A stretch of 64,000 nt of DNA from Amycolatopsis sp. DSM 110486 (GTDB lineage Bacteria > Actinomycetota > Actinomycetes > Mycobacteriales > Pseudonocardiaceae): positions 744,001 through 808,000 of the forward strand of contig NZ_CP080519.1 in assembly GCF_019468465.1 (NCBI RefSeq), written 5' to 3'. The notes under the pieces were generated by a model, which saw only the letters and a list, made by a program, of their open reading frames with translations, did not search any database and was not told the DNA's origin. This document shows positions 8,552 through 18,407 of this stretch, piece by piece (within the stretch, counting starts at the first letter, position 1; each line of letters begins with the position of its first letter). Made by a program: the position numbers and the translations under genes.

Positions 8552-9333
8552 ACCGCCACGCGCAGGCCCGCGAGCACGTCGCGCAGCACCGCGGTGAACG
8601 CGACGGGGTCCTCCTGGTGCGGCAGGTGCCCGCAGCCGGCGACCACGTGCACGGTCGCGGCGGGTGTGAGCGCGGCGCAGGTGCGCGCCACTGCCAGCGG
8701 GATCTGGAGGTCGAGCTCGCCGTGGACATACGCGATCGGCACGCTCAGCTCCGGCAGCCGCGGGCGCGGGTCCCACGTCGCCGACTCGCCGATGAGCGGG
8801 TCGATGTAGCCGGCGGAGTCGACGATCTGGCGGATCGTCCAGTCCACCAGCGCCGCGCTCGCTCCGGGCGCGCACCAGTTCGGCACCCAGCTCGCGACGA
8901 GGCCGGGCCGGTCGGCCAGCAGCGCCGCGGTGACCTCGTGGACCGTGTCGCGCATACCCTCCGACGGCCAGTACCCCGGGCCGTCCACCGCGACGACACC
9001 ACCGACGAGGTCCGGCCGCGCCAGCGCGAGCTCGGTGCCGAACACCGCGCCCATCGACGAACCCACCACAGCGGGTTTTTCCAGCCCGAGCCCGGTGATC
9101 ACCTCGACGAGGTCGGCCACGTTGCCGGCGATCGTGTTGCCGGCCGCAGGCCGGTCGGAGCGCCCGCACCCGCGCCAGTCGAGCGTGACCACGCGGTGGT
9201 CGCGGATCAGGTCGGGCAGCTGCGACTGCCAGACGCGGCCGCTCGTGCCCCAGCCGTGCAGCAGGAGTACGGCCGGGCCGTCGCCCTCGTCCTCGTAGTA
9301 GAGCCGCGTGCCCCGGACCTCGACGAATGCCAT
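8548..9333 (-). CDS. Alpha/beta-fold hydrolase
   Basis: 261 residues. VLLLHGWGTSGRVWQSQ is the oxyanion block, VVGSSMGAVFG holds the nucleophilic serine, HGELDLQIPL the acid, and GCGHLPHQED the catalytic histidine. The order and length fit carboxylesterases and lactonases of the MhpC/PcaD type. It is first in a two-gene operon with the hydrolase at 7727-8551 and is transcribed away from a LysR regulator. That arrangement suggests inducible degradation of a small ester or lactone; this is inference only. Confidence 0.85.
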   Translation of the reverse strand: MAFVEVRGTRLYYEDEGDGPAVLLLHGWGTSGRVWQSQLPDLIRDHRVVTLDWRGCGRSDRPAAGNTIAGNVADLVEVITGLGLEKPAVVGSSMGAVFGTELALARPDLVGGVVAVDGPGYWPSEGMRDTVHEVTAALLADRPGLVASWVPNWCAPGASAALVDWTIRQIVDSAGYIDPLIGESATWDPRPRLPELSVPIAYVHGELDLQIPLAVARTCAALTPAATVHVVAGCGHLPHQEDPVAFTAVLRDVLAGLRVAV

Positions 9334-9411
9334 CGGATCTTCCTCTCTTCCGTTCGCCTTCGAGCCAACCGCGACGGCGCGCGGCGACCAACGACCAGTC
9401 CGCTCGTAGAC

Positions 9412-9430
9412 TCATCACGAACGCTGATGA
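9412..9430. promoter_or_regulatory. Candidate LysR operator between divergent genes
   Basis: A perfect inverted repeat TCATCA-N7-TGATGA lies in the 109-base gap between the hydrolase operon and the LysR gene. Its size and T/A-ended symmetry suit a LysR-type recognition site. It sits close to the LysR start, so autoregulation is likely. Confidence 0.6.
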
Positions 9431-9442
9431 ATGGGGCCGGGG

Positions 9443-10327
9443 ATGGAGCTGCGTCAGCTGAGGTACTTCGTGGTCGTGGCCGAGGAGCTGCACTTCGGGC
9501 GCGCGGCCGAGCGCCTCCACATCGTGCAGCCGGCGGTGAGCCAGCAGGTGCGAAGGCTGGAGCGCTCACTCGGCACGGAGCTGTTCGAGCGGACCACTCG
9601 CACCGTCTCGTTGACCGAGGCAGGCGAGCGGTTCCTGCCGCACGCGCGGGCCGTGCTCGCCGCCGCCGAGCGCGCGGCGGACGCCGTGGCCGATTTCCGC
9701 GCCGAACGCGCCCGCCTCGTGCGGCTGGGCACCAGCGACGGCCTCGGCGACCGTCTCGACGGCTTCCTCTCCGCGTTCACGCGCCTCGCCCCGGACGCCC
9801 GGCTGGAGCTCGTGCACGCCCCCACCCCCGCCCGCCTCCGGCAAGTCCGCGAGGGCGCCCTCGACGCCGCCTTCCTCCGCGGCGACTGGCCCGCCGACCG
9901 CCTCGACCTGACTCCCTTGTGGACGGACGAGGTGCTCGTCGCGCTTCCCGCCACGCACCCGCTGGCTTCACGCGACACCGTCGACTTCGCCGACCTCGCA
10001 CCGTTGCCCCTGCGCCTGAGCTCCCCCGAACGCAACCGGCCGCTCCACGACCTGGTGCTCGCGTCCTGCCGCGAGGCCGGCTTCGAACCGGTGCTGGGCA
10101 AGGAGTTCACGAACGCCCAGGACACCCTCGGCACGCTCGGCCTTGGCCGTCCCCAGTGGACGGTCTTCTACCGCGCCCACGCCAACCTGCTGCCCGTACC
10201 GGGCGTCGCCTTCCGCTCTCTGCGCAACCCGACCCCGGTGATGCCCACCTACCTCGCCACCTCAGCCGACCGCCGGCTGCGGCCGGAAGTGCTGGCGCTC
10301 ATCGAGGCGGGCCGCGAACTCGGCTGA
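9443..10327 (+). CDS. LysR-family transcriptional regulator
   Basis: 294 residues. The N-terminal winged helix-turn-helix (MELRQLRYFVVVAEELHFGR, then QPAVSQQVRRLERSLGTELF) is the standard LysR DNA-binding domain. The rest is a periplasmic-binding-like effector domain. The ATG at 9443 matches the family start; an in-frame ATG at 9431 adds four residues. It is divergent from the two alpha/beta hydrolases and presumably controls them in response to a small aromatic or ester-derived ligand. A long hairpin follows the gene. Confidence 0.9.
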   Translation: MELRQLRYFVVVAEELHFGRAAERLHIVQPAVSQQVRRLERSLGTELFERTTRTVSLTEAGERFLPHARAVLAAAERAADAVADFRAERARLVRLGTSDGLGDRLDGFLSAFTRLAPDARLELVHAPTPARLRQVREGALDAAFLRGDWPADRLDLTPLWTDEVLVALPATHPLASRDTVDFADLAPLPLRLSSPERNRPLHDLVLASCREAGFEPVLGKEFTNAQDTLGTLGLGRPQWTVFYRAHANLLPVPGVAFRSLRNPTPVMPTYLATSADRRLRPEVLALIEAGRELG

Positions 10328-10335
10328 AACGCAAA

Positions 10336-10368
10336 GTGGCGCCCGGTGCGAGAAGCACCGGACGCCAC
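10336..10368. terminator. Bidirectional terminator between LysR and valS
   Basis: A 14-bp stem with one mismatch (GTGGCGCCCGGTGC against GCACCGGACGCCAC) closes a GAGAA loop. It lies between two converging genes, nine bases after the LysR stop and fifteen before the valS stop. Confidence 0.8.
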
Positions 10369-10382
10369 CGTCAAGCCAAACC

Positions 10383-13016
10383 TCACGAAGCCGGCAACGC
10401 CGCCAACCGCGACTCGATGCGCTCGATGTCCGCCGCGGCCGTGGCCCGGCGAGTCTTGATCTTCTCGATGACCTGCTCGGGCGCCTTGGCGATGAACGAC
10501 TCGTTGCCCAGCTTGCCCTCGGTCTGCGCGAGCTCCTTCTGCGCCACGCCCAGGTCCTTCTGCAGACGCTTGCGCTCCGCGGCGACGTCGATGGTGCCGG
10601 ACAGGTCGAGCTCCACCACGGCCACGCCCCCTGCGAGGGCGACCTCCAGGGACGCGCTCGCCGAGAACTCCGCGGAAACCGGCGTCAGGCGCACCAGCGA
10701 GCGGATCGCGTCGTCGTGGCCGGAGACCGCGTCGAAGCCCGCGCCGGACAGCCGGGTGGCGACCTTCTGGCCCGGCTTGAGGCCCTGGTCGGCGCGGAAG
10801 CGGCGGATCTCGGTGACGAGCTTCTGCACGTCGGCGATCCGGGCGTCCGCCACCGCGTCGGCGTAGCCCTCCGGCGCGGTGGGCCAGGAGGCGATCACCA
10901 GCGACTCACCGCCGGTCAGCGCGATCCACAGCTTCTCGGTGATGAAGGGGATGAACGGGTGCAGCAGACGCAGCACCGTGTCCAGCACGTGCCCGAGCAC
11001 CGAGCGCGTTGCCGAAACGCGCGCGTCATCGCCTTGGTACAGCTGGACCTTCGCGAGCTCCAGGTACCAGTCGCACAGCTCGTTCCACGTGAACTGGTAC
11101 AGCGCGCCCGCGACCTTGGCGAACTGGAAGTCCTCGAACAGGCCGTCCACTTCGGACACCAGCGCGCCGAGGCGGCCGAGGATCCAGCGGTCGGCCTCGG
11201 TCAGCTCCGCCGCGGCGGGCAACGGAGCCGAGACCGAAGCCCCGTTCATCATCGCGAACTTGCTGGCGTTCCACAGCTTCGTGCAGAAGTTGCGCGAGCC
11301 CGCGGCCCACTCGTCGGCCAGCGCCATGTCCGCGCCCGGGTTCGCGCCGCGCGCGAGGGTGAAGCGGGTGGCGTCGGCCCCGTAGGCGTCCATCCACTCG
11401 AGCGGGTCGATCACGTTCCCACGCGATTTCGACATCTTCTTGCCCTGCGCGTCGCGGATCAGGCCGTGCAGGTACACGTGGTCGAACGGCTGCACGCCGT
11501 CCATCTCCTGCACGCCGAACATCATCATCCGCACGACCCAGAAGAACAGGATGTCGTAGCCGGTCGACAGCACGCTGGTCGGATAGAACTTCGCCAAATC
11601 ATCAGTCTGCGCCGGCCAGCCCATGGTCGACATCGGCCACAGGCCCGACGAGAACCACGTGTCCAGCACGTCCGGGTCCTGCGTCCAGCCCTCGCCCGAG
11701 GGCGGCTGCTCGTCCGGGCCCACGCACACGACCTGGTCGTCGGGGCCGTACCAGACCGGGATCCGGTGGCCCCACCACAGCTGGCGCGAGATCGTCCAGT
11801 CGTGCATGTTGTCGACCCAGTCGAAGTAGCGCTTCTCCAGCTCCGCCGGGTGGATCTTCGTGCGGCCGTCGCGCACCGCGTCACCCGCCGCACGCGCCAG
11901 CTCCTCGACCTTCACCCACCACTGCAGCGAAAGCCGCGGCTCCACCACGGTGTCGCAGCGCGAGCAGTGGCCGACGGCGTGCACGTACGGCCGCTTCTCC
12001 GCCACGATCCGGCCCTGCTCCCGCAGCGCCGCCACGATCGCGGGCCGCGCCTCGAACCGGTCGAGCCCCTCGAACGGGCCCCGCGCGGTGATCTCGGCGC
12101 GCTCGTTCATGATCGTGAGCATCGGCAGGTCGTGCCGGCGGCCGATCTCGAAGTCGTTCGGGTCGTGCGCCGGGGTCACCTTCACGGCACCGGTCCCGAA
12201 CTCCGGGTCCACGTGCTTGTCGGCGATGATCGGGATCTTGCGGCCGGTCAGCGGCAGCTCGACCTCGGTTCCCACCAGGTGCGCGTAGCGCTCGTCGTCC
12301 GGGTGCACGGCCACGGCGGTGTCGCCCAGCATCGTCTCGGCGCGGGTCGTGGCCACCACGATGGCGTTGTCGCCTTCGCCGTAGCGGATCGACACGAGCT
12401 CGCCGTCGTCGTCGCTGTGGTCCACCTCGATGTCCGACAGCGCCGTCTGGCACCGCGGGCACCAGTTGATGATGCGCTCGGCGCGGTAGATGAGCCCGGC
12501 GTCGAAGAAGTTCTTGAACACCGTCTGCACGGCCTGCGACAGGTTCTCGTCCATGGTGAAGCGCTCGCGCGACCAGTCGACACCGTCGCCGAGGCGCTTC
12601 ATCTGGCCGAGGATCTTGCCGCCGTACTCGGCCTTCCACTCCCAGACGCGCTCGACGAACTTCTCGCGGCCCAGGTCGTGGCGCGAAAGGCCCTCGCCCG
12701 CGAGCTGGCGCTCGACCACGTTCTGCGTCGCGATCCCCGCGTGGTCCATGCCCGGCAGCCACAGCACCTCGTAGCCCTGCATGCGACGGCGGCGGCTCAT
12801 CGCGTCCATCAGGGTGTGGTTGAGCGCGTGGCCCATGTGCAGGCTGCCGGTGACGTTCGGCGGCGGCAGTACGATCGAGAACGGCGGCTTCTCCGACGAA
12901 GCGTCGGCCGTGAAGTACCCGGCCGCTACCCAGCGGTCGTACATGGGTGCTTCTTCGGCGGCCGGGTCCCAGGCACCCGGAAGGTCGGTTTTCTGCTGCG
13001 GAGCGTTCTCGGTCAC
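10383..13016 (-). CDS. valS: Valyl-tRNA synthetase
   Basis: 877 residues. This essential class I synthetase charges tRNA-Val and edits threonine mischarging. The HIGH-type signature is [16 protein letters not shown], the editing domain includes [17 protein letters not shown], and the KMSKS loop is [16 protein letters not shown]-terminal coiled coil ([20 protein letters not shown]) completes the bacterial ValS layout. The start is a GTG at 13016 ([15 protein letters not shown]); the frame stays open far upstream, but that is antisense noise from the P450 region. No clear Shine-Dalgarno is seen. In relatives it lies between clpX and folC; here both neighbours have moved away. Confidence 0.97.
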   Translation of the reverse strand: MTENAPQQKTDLPGAWDPAAEEAPMYDRWVAAGYFTADASSEKPPFSIVLPPPNVTGSLHMGHALNHTLMDAMSRRRRMQGYEVLWLPGMDHAGIATQNVVERQLAGEGLSRHDLGREKFVERVWEWKAEYGGKILGQMKRLGDGVDWSRERFTMDENLSQAVQTVFKNFFDAGLIYRAERIINWCPRCQTALSDIEVDHSDDDGELVSIRYGEGDNAIVVATTRAETMLGDTAVAVHPDDERYAHLVGTEVELPLTGRKIPIIADKHVDPEFGTGAVKVTPAHDPNDFEIGRRHDLPMLTIMNERAEITARGPFEGLDRFEARPAIVAALREQGRIVAEKRPYVHAVGHCSRCDTVVEPRLSLQWWVKVEELARAAGDAVRDGRTKIHPAELEKRYFDWVDNMHDWTISRQLWWGHRIPVWYGPDDQVVCVGPDEQPPSGEGWTQDPDVLDTWFSSGLWPMSTMGWPAQTDDLAKFYPTSVLSTGYDILFFWVVRMMMFGVQEMDGVQPFDHVYLHGLIRDAQGKKMSKSRGNVIDPLEWMDAYGADATRFTLARGANPGADMALADEWAAGSRNFCTKLWNASKFAMMNGASVSAPLPAAAELTEADRWILGRLGALVSEVDGLFEDFQFAKVAGALYQFTWNELCDWYLELAKVQLYQGDDARVSATRSVLGHVLDTVLRLLHPFIPFITEKLWIALTGGESLVIASWPTAPEGYADAVADARIADVQKLVTEIRRFRADQGLKPGQKVATRLSGAGFDAVSGHDDAIRSLVRLTPVSAEFSASASLEVALAGGVAVVELDLSGTIDVAAERKRLQKDLGVAQKELAQTEGKLGNESFIAKAPEQVIEKIKTRRATAAADIERIESRLAALPAS

Positions 13017-13076
13017 AATGGACAAGTCTACGAACCCGCTCCGGCGGGGTTGCTCAGGGGGAAAGGCGGTGCACGG

Positions 13077-13412
13077 ATGACGCGACCGGAAGATCCGGAC
13101 GACCGGATGGAGACGCACCCGGACCTCGTCGATCCGAACTGGCGCAAGCACGCCGAGCTCGACGCTTGGCTGGGTGCCAAGAAGGAGATGAAGAAGCGCC
13201 GCAAGCGCGAACGCCGCTCCGGCGTCACCGCGGGCTACGGCTACGGCGCGCGCACTCCCAGCCGCTGGCCAGGTGTCCTCGCGGTCGGCGGCCTCGTCCT
13301 GCTCCTGGCGGCCGCCGTGATCGTCCACCAGCTCCAGGGCCACGGCGTCAACGAGTTCTGGTTCGCGGTGAGCCTCGGTACCTCCGCGTTCACGGGCACA
13401 CCACCGGCCTGA
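13077..13412 (+). CDS. Small single-pass membrane protein
   Basis: 111 residues, divergent from valS. A charged N-terminal half with a basic cluster ([13 protein letters not shown]) is followed by one membrane helix ([20 protein letters not shown], residues about 64-83) and a short tail. The ATG at 13077 follows GGGGGAAAGG. The protein is probably anchored with its charged half inside the cell. Its function is unknown; the position beside valS recurs in related genera as far as I recall. Confidence 0.7.
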   Translation: MTRPEDPDDRMETHPDLVDPNWRKHAELDAWLGAKKEMKKRRKRERRSGVTAGYGYGARTPSRWPGVLAVGGLVLLLAAAVIVHQLQGHGVNEFWFAVSLGTSAFTGTPPA

Positions 13413-13446
13413 CCAGGCGGGCCCCGAGGCCGCGCCCCCGAGCGAG

Positions 13447-13481
13447 GGCCGCACCAGCGGCGAACGGCCGCCAGTGCGGCC
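13447..13481. terminator. Hairpin between converging genes
   Basis: An 8-bp stem (GGCCGCAC with GTGCGGCC) encloses further complementary bases (GGCG and CGCC). It lies between the small membrane gene and the P450 stop codon and can serve both. Confidence 0.5.
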
Positions 13482-13486
13482 TGCGC

Positions 13487-16400
13487 TCAGCCGCCGCCCC
13501 AGATGTCCTCGACGTACCGGTTCGAGGCGCGAAGCCCGGCGAGCCAGGCCTGTGCGTCGGCCTCGCCGGTGCCCGTCTTCTCGGCGAACAACTTGGTGAA
13601 GGCCGCTCGGACGCCCGGCGCCATCGTGTTCGCGTTGCCGCACACGAACACCGCCGCGCCGTCCTGCAGCAGCCGCCACACCTCGTCGCCCGCTGCCGCG
13701 ATCTCGTGCTGGACGTACTTGCGCCCGTCGACCGGGGCGCGTGAGAACACGACGTGCAGCTTGGCGACGCCTTGGCGGTCGTATTCGCGCAGCTCGTCGG
13801 CGTACAGGAAGTCCTGGTCCGCGTTGCGGCAGCCGAAGAACAGCAACGACTCGGCGATCGGCACGCCCTGGGCGCGCATCGCCGCCCGCTCCTGCAGGAA
13901 CCCGCGGAACGGTGCGAGCCCCGTCCCGGCCCCGACCATGATCATCGGGGTGTGCGGATTGTCCGGTGGCCGGAACTCGATCGTCGGGCGCCGCACGAAG
14001 ACGAACACCGTGCTGCCGTCGGGGCTGCCCGCCAGGTAGTTGGAGCAGACACCCGAGAACGTGGTGTCGCCACCACCGCGCACGGGGGCGCGCAGCACAC
14101 CCGTGGTGATGCTGGCCACCTTCGCGTCGGTCAGCGGCGAGGACGAGATCGAGTAGTAGCGCGGCCGCAGTGGAGGCAGCAGGTCGAGGTAGACGCCGAA
14201 CGGCACGGCGCAGGCGGGGAACTCCTCCAGCAGGTCCAGCAGCGACCGCCGGGGCGTGAAGACCCGCTCCTGGTAGCGGGCCTGGGACGCCTCGTCGTCC
14301 CCGGCCAGCGACTCGAGCTCGGCGCGCTGGGCGGGGTCCTCGGTGTAGCCGGCGAGCACCTCGATGCCGGCCCGCGTGGCCACGTCCTGCAGCTCGACGC
14401 AGCTCGCGAGGATGCCGAGCAGCGGTGCGGACTCGTCGACGGGCAGGTGGGTGTGGTCTCCGCTGTTGGGGATGATCGTCGCGTACATGCCGCCGTCGAG
14501 CTGGAAGCGCTGCATCACCCGGCGGATCGGGTCGATGTGGTTGCGCGGCAGCACTCCGAGGTGGTCCCCGGCATGGAAGTCGGCGCCCTCGGGCAGTGCG
14601 ACCTCGATGTGCTTGGTGGACCGCCCGCCGTCGGGCGCGTGGAGCTCGCGGTTGACCCGCACCAGGGCCGGCTGGGCCTGGTAGGACATGATCACCGGGT
14701 TGTTCAGCTGGCGGTTGACCAGCGTGATCGATAGCCGGGGGCCCGTCGTGGCCGGCTCGGCCGCGCTCTCGGGCAGGCCGGCGCTCGCGGCCACGTCGGC
14801 CCAGAGCCCGTGGTGCCAGGTGCGGTACTGGGCGTCGAAGTCGCCGTTCGCATCGCCCTCGCCCCGGGCGTGCAGCCGGGTGGCGCCGTGCGCGGCCAGC
14901 TCGGTGTCGATCAGCTTCGGCACCGCTTGGTAGGTGGCCGCCCATTCGGTGTTGCCGCAGCCGAACACGGTGTAGGACAGCCCCGCAGCGGCGTCCTTCG
15001 CGGTGCCGGGCCCGCGCAGCCAGTCGCAGAACTTGCCGGCGTTGTCCGGCGGCGTGCCGTTGTAGGACGACGTGACGATCACGGCCGTGCCCTGGGCAGG
15101 CAGCGCGTCCGCGACGTCGTCGAGCGCACTGAGGGTCACGGCGTAGCCGCGCTCGGTCCCCTCGCCGGCGAGCCGCGTCGCGATGCCTTCCGCGGTACCG
15201 AGGTTCGAGCCGTAGGCGACCAGCAGCGGGGTCTTGTGCGCGTCCGGCGCGAGCGCGACGCGCGGGGCCGGCGCAGCCGAGACGGACTTCGCCGGTGCCG
15301 CGGGGGCACCGCCGGGCCGGGTCAGCACGAACCCGGGGCGCGGGCGCACCTGGATGTGCATCTCGTCGGGCTTGATGGTCAGCGTCGTCTTGGTCTTGAG
15401 CTGGTAGTTCAGGTGGTCGATGAAGTCGAAGCGCTGCACGAGCATGCCGAGCACGAGCACGGCCTCCTGCATGGCGAACTGCCGGCCGATGCAGGCCCGC
15501 TGCCCCGTGCCGAAGGGCTTGTAGACGTCGGGCGACAGTGCCGCGAGCCGTTCGGGAGCCATGTGCTCGGGGTCGAACTCCTCGGCGTTGTCGCCCCACA
15601 CGCTGCGGTCGCGGTGCAGCATCGGGGTGAGCACGGTCAACGGGACGCCGTGCTCGATCAAGTACCGGTCGCCGATCACGGTCTCCTCGAACGGCGTGCG
15701 CGTGAACCCGGGCGCGGTCGGCCACAGCCGCAGCGCTTCGCTCAGCACCTGCCGGACGTAGGTCAGTTTGTGGATCTGCTCGTAGGTCGGTTCGGCGCTG
15801 GTGCCGAACACCTCGTCGACCTCGGCGCGGGCGCGGGCCAGCACGTCGGGGTTCTTGAGCAGGTAGTAGATCGCGAAGGACAGCAGGCCGCTCGTGGTCT
15901 CGTGGCCGGCGATCAGGAAGGTGATGCACTGGGCCCGGATGTTCTCGTCGGGCAGCCGCTCGCCGCTCTTCTTGTCGACGCCGTTGATCATCTGGCCGAG
16001 CAGATCGTCCTTCTTGCCGGCCTCGCCCTCCGCGCGGCGCTCGGCGATGAGCTTGTCGACCAGGTCGTTCATGAAGGCCTGGTCCTCGTCCAGCTGCCGC
16101 TGCGCGTGGATCCGCAGCCGGGTCTGGATGGGCAGCCTGCGGGCCCGCGCCTGCGACTCGGTGAGCGTGCGGATCATCGCCGCGACGAACGGGTGCTGGG
16201 TTTCGCGGTAGAAGGAGTTGAAGCGGTAGCCGAACCCGCACAGCGCGATGGTGTCGAGCGTCAGCCGGGTCGTGTCGGCCGGCACGTCGACGTCCTCGTC
16301 CGGGTTCAGCCGCTCCCACTTGTCGACCAGCTGGCCTGCGATGTCCAGCATCATCGGCACGTAGTCGCGCATGGACTGCAGGCTGAAGGGCTTCATCAGG

Positions 16401-16723
16401 ATGTTGTGCGCCCGGTGCCACAGCGGATCGTCCGTCTCGGCCGTGAACAATCCGGTGGAGGTCGCCGTTTGCCGCACGTTCGCGAGACCACCGCTGACCA
16501 CCTTGTCGAAGCGCGAGTCGTCGCAGATCTCCTCGACCAGTGCGGCGCCGGACAAGATCAGCCGCGTGCCGCCGGGTGTGGTCAGCCGGAAGATCGGGCC
16601 GTACTCCCTGGCCATCCCCATCAGGCTTTCGAACGGGCTGTGGGCGTCGATGTCGAAGGCGTTGCCGACGAAGGGCAGCGCGCGCGGGCCCGGGATTTCG
16701 TCGATGGGGGTCTTGGTGGTCAT
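13487..16723 (-). CDS. Self-sufficient cytochrome P450-reductase fusion (CYP102/P450 BM3 type)
   Basis: 1078 residues, the same layout as Bacillus P450 BM3. A heme domain (residues about 1-460) has the I-helix motif IAGHETTSG, the ExxR motif in LSEALRLWP, and the heme-cysteine loop [15 protein letters not shown] linker leads to an FMN flavodoxin domain ([16 protein letters not shown], then [11 protein letters not shown]), then an FAD/NADPH reductase domain ([38 protein letters not shown]). Such enzymes hydroxylate fatty acids near the omega end with NADPH and O2 and need no separate redox partner. The ATG at 16723 follows AAGGAGTGA, which also holds the stop of the upstream membrane gene, so the two are translationally coupled. 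Confidence 0.96.
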   Translation of the reverse strand: MTTKTPIDEIPGPRALPFVGNAFDIDAHSPFESLMGMAREYGPIFRLTTPGGTRLILSGAALVEEICDDSRFDKVVSGGLANVRQTATSTGLFTAETDDPLWHRAHNILMKPFSLQSMRDYVPMMLDIAGQLVDKWERLNPDEDVDVPADTTRLTLDTIALCGFGYRFNSFYRETQHPFVAAMIRTLTESQARARRLPIQTRLRIHAQRQLDEDQAFMNDLVDKLIAERRAEGEAGKKDDLLGQMINGVDKKSGERLPDENIRAQCITFLIAGHETTSGLLSFAIYYLLKNPDVLARARAEVDEVFGTSAEPTYEQIHKLTYVRQVLSEALRLWPTAPGFTRTPFEETVIGDRYLIEHGVPLTVLTPMLHRDRSVWGDNAEEFDPEHMAPERLAALSPDVYKPFGTGQRACIGRQFAMQEAVLVLGMLVQRFDFIDHLNYQLKTKTTLTIKPDEMHIQVRPRPGFVLTRPGGAPAAPAKSVSAAPAPRVALAPDAHKTPLLVAYGSNLGTAEGIATRLAGEGTERGYAVTLSALDDVADALPAQGTAVIVTSSYNGTPPDNAGKFCDWLRGPGTAKDAAAGLSYTVFGCGNTEWAATYQAVPKLIDTELAAHGATRLHARGEGDANGDFDAQYRTWHHGLWADVAASAGLPESAAEPATTGPRLSITLVNRQLNNPVIMSYQAQPALVRVNRELHAPDGGRSTKHIEVALPEGADFHAGDHLGVLPRNHIDPIRRVMQRFQLDGGMYATIIPNSGDHTHLPVDESAPLLGILASCVELQDVATRAGIEVLAGYTEDPAQRAELESLAGDDEASQARYQERVFTPRRSLLDLLEEFPACAVPFGVYLDLLPPLRPRYYSISSSPLTDAKVASITTGVLRAPVRGGGDTTFSGVCSNYLAGSPDGSTVFVFVRRPTIEFRPPDNPHTPMIMVGAGTGLAPFRGFLQERAAMRAQGVPIAESLLFFGCRNADQDFLYADELREYDRQGVAKLHVVFSRAPVDGRKYVQHEIAAAGDEVWRLLQDGAAVFVCGNANTMAPGVRAAFTKLFAEKTGTGEADAQAWLAGLRASNRYVEDIWGGG

Positions 16724-16728
16724 GGCGT

Positions 16729-17511
16729 TCACTCCTTGGAGAGGTGCCCTTCGGCCGGCGAGGTCACGGCGCCGGCCCGGCTCGGCTGCGTGGTCCGCGC
16801 CTTGGCCTGGTGGGCCCGGACCACCGCCACGACGCTGACGACGAAGACCCAGCCGGGGAAGATGAGCGCGAAGATCGGGTGGAAGGTCCAGCTCAGCAGC
16901 ACAGTCGCGGCGCAGAGGTAGCCGAACCACGCCAGCGGGCGCGCCAGCACACCTGCGGCGTTGAGCAGCGTCGTCGTGGTGATCATGTACATGCCGGCGA
17001 CGCGGGCACCGAAGACGAACACCAGCCCGTAGCCTGCCGCGCTCAGCGCGCGCGCCACGTACACGGGCGGTAGCGGCGCCACTGAGAACTGCTTCAGCAG
17101 CGCGATCGCCCCGGTCAGCGCCATCCCCGAGAACAGCAGGATGATGAACGCCACCCCGGACGCCAACTGAAGCGCCCGCGGCATTTCCCGGTTCTGCGTG
17201 CCGGGCAGGGTGGCGATGAATTCACGCGTGGCCATCATGTGCCACAGGAAGACGATCCCCGCGAACGGCACGATGTACAGGCCGGCGGTCACCAATGCAC
17301 CGGAACCACCGTCGGCGTAGAAATTCGCGTACTGGCTGTCCGCCACGGTCAGTCCCGGCGCCCGGTGCACCAGGACCAGCGCGACGGTGAACAACGCCGC
17401 GAAGAGGATCCCCGACCAGCCCGCGACCAGCGCATACCCAGGCCCGCGTCCGGTCTCCGCGGCAGCCCTCGCGTCCGCCCGGCTGCGGCGGATCCGCGTC
17501 CAAGCAGGCAT
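16729..17511 (-). CDS. Polytopic membrane protein coupled to the P450
   Basis: 260 residues. A basic N terminus ([19 protein letters not shown]) precedes about six hydrophobic helices, including the segment around [18 protein letters not shown] and a C-terminal one around [17 protein letters not shown] do not recognise the family with confidence. The ATG at 17511 has an excellent TGGGGAGG upstream; 31 more open codons precede it. Its stop lies five bases before the P450 start, inside the P450 ribosome-binding site, so the pair forms one operon. Possible jobs include substrate handling or membrane placement for the fatty-acid hydroxylase; that is a guess. Confidence 0.75.
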   Translation of the reverse strand: MPAWTRIRRSRADARAAAETGRGPGYALVAGWSGILFAALFTVALVLVHRAPGLTVADSQYANFYADGGSGALVTAGLYIVPFAGIVFLWHMMATREFIATLPGTQNREMPRALQLASGVAFIILLFSGMALTGAIALLKQFSVAPLPPVYVARALSAAGYGLVFVFGARVAGMYMITTTTLLNAAGVLARPLAWFGYLCAATVLLSWTFHPIFALIFPGWVFVVSVVAVVRAHQAKARTTQPSRAGAVTSPAEGHLSKE

Positions 17512-17527
17512 CGGCGCCTCCCCACCA

Positions 17528-17549
17528 CGCCATTCTTCCGGAAATGGCG
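17528..17549. promoter_or_regulatory. Candidate operator upstream of the membrane protein-P450 operon
   Basis: An inverted repeat CGCCATT-N8-AATGGCG lies 17 bases upstream of the membrane-protein start. Its spacer carries a second palindrome, TTCCGGAA, offset by one base. It overlaps the expected leader, so a bound repressor would block transcription. Confidence 0.45.
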
Positions 17550-17845
17550 CGCATATCAGCCGACTCAAAAAAATGGTGCCGTAGTACAGCACCGCGATCC
17601 TCATCGTCCTGCGTGGATCAAAGGGTTGTCAACAAGCGACGATTGCATCTGAAACGGCGTGAAAAACACTGATCAGATCCAGCTGATGGCGCTTCTGAAA
17701 AAGGCGTTACCGCTTCCGGTCGCTTTCGTTCGCTTCGTCCCGAGTCCTCGCACTTGCCCGGTCCGCACCCGGCCGAGGACCGCGGAGACCGAAGTCACGG
17801 GGTGTGGCCAAGGTCGCCCCTTCGCGGGATGCACAGGCCAGACTA
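17550..17845. other. Divergent intergenic region of the P450 operon and marR
   Basis: About 300 bases without a convincing gene. It is AT-richer than its surroundings (CTGAAAAAGG, AAAAAAATGG, CACTGATCAGATCC), which suits promoters for both directions. A short inverted repeat GGTGC-N9-GCACC lies at 17575-17593. No start sites can be assigned with confidence. Confidence 0.5.
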
Positions 17846-17861
17846 CACAGCCTAAACTGTG
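17846..17861. promoter_or_regulatory. Candidate MarR operator
   Basis: CACAG-CCTAAA-CTGTG is a perfect inverted repeat that ends three bases before the marR start codon. Its centre, TAAACT, is a plausible -10 element. Binding here would give autoregulation. Confidence 0.5.
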
Positions 17862-17864
17862 GAT

Positions 17865-18302
17865 ATGGCCACCGTACCCGCTCCCGTCGCCGAATCCGCA
17901 GGCTGGCTGCGCGGCGTCGTCGCGCAGCTGCACCGCCGGCTGCGGCAGGTCGACAACGCCGACAGCCTCACGCCGTCGCAGTCGGCGGCGCTCAACCGCC
18001 TCTACCGCGAGGGCCCCGCGACGCAGGGTGAGCTCGCCGCCGCCGAGCACGTGCGGCAGCAGTCGATGGCCACCACGCTCTCGGCGCTCGACTCGCTCGG
18101 CTACCTCGCCCGCTCGCGCGACCCCGCCGACGGCCGCCGGACCGTGCTGTCGGTGTCCGAGCTCGGCGCGAAGACCGTGCAGGGGATCCGCCAGCACCGC
18201 GACGAGTGGCTCGCCCACGCGCTCGCGGCCGAGCTGACCGCCGAAGAGTTGGAGACGGTGCGCCAGGCCCTGCCCCTGCTGCAACGCGTCGCCGAGCACT
18301 GA
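17865..18302 (+). CDS. MarR-family transcriptional regulator
   Basis: 145 residues. The winged helix is plain: LTPSQSAALNRLYREGPATQ, then ELAAAEHVRQQSMATTLSAL for the recognition helix and SRDPADGRRTVLSVSELG for the wing. MarR proteins bind small phenolic or lipophilic ligands and commonly control an adjacent efflux pump. The ATG at 17865 is preferred over a GTG two codons earlier. The MFS gene begins 106 bases downstream in the same direction, and the P450 operon is divergent, so either or both may be its target. Confidence 0.88.
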   Translation: MATVPAPVAESAGWLRGVVAQLHRRLRQVDNADSLTPSQSAALNRLYREGPATQGELAAAEHVRQQSMATTLSALDSLGYLARSRDPADGRRTVLSVSELGAKTVQGIRQHRDEWLAHALAAELTAEELETVRQALPLLQRVAEH

Positions 18303-18407
18303 TCATCCAGCGTGCCCGGCATCAGCGCCGGGACCCGAACACCGACGTCAGCGCGGACGCCGTGGAGGACACCCGATATTCCCCGACATCTCCAGGACGA
18401 AGGATCC

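Noticed and set aside
13017..16421. A minus-strand frame open from the valS coding region through to 16421, giving a 2012-residue reading frame
   Set aside because: Upstream of 13016 it reads arginine- and alanine-rich noise in a frame other than the P450. valS has a proper family N terminus at 13016, and the P450 occupies 13487-16723.
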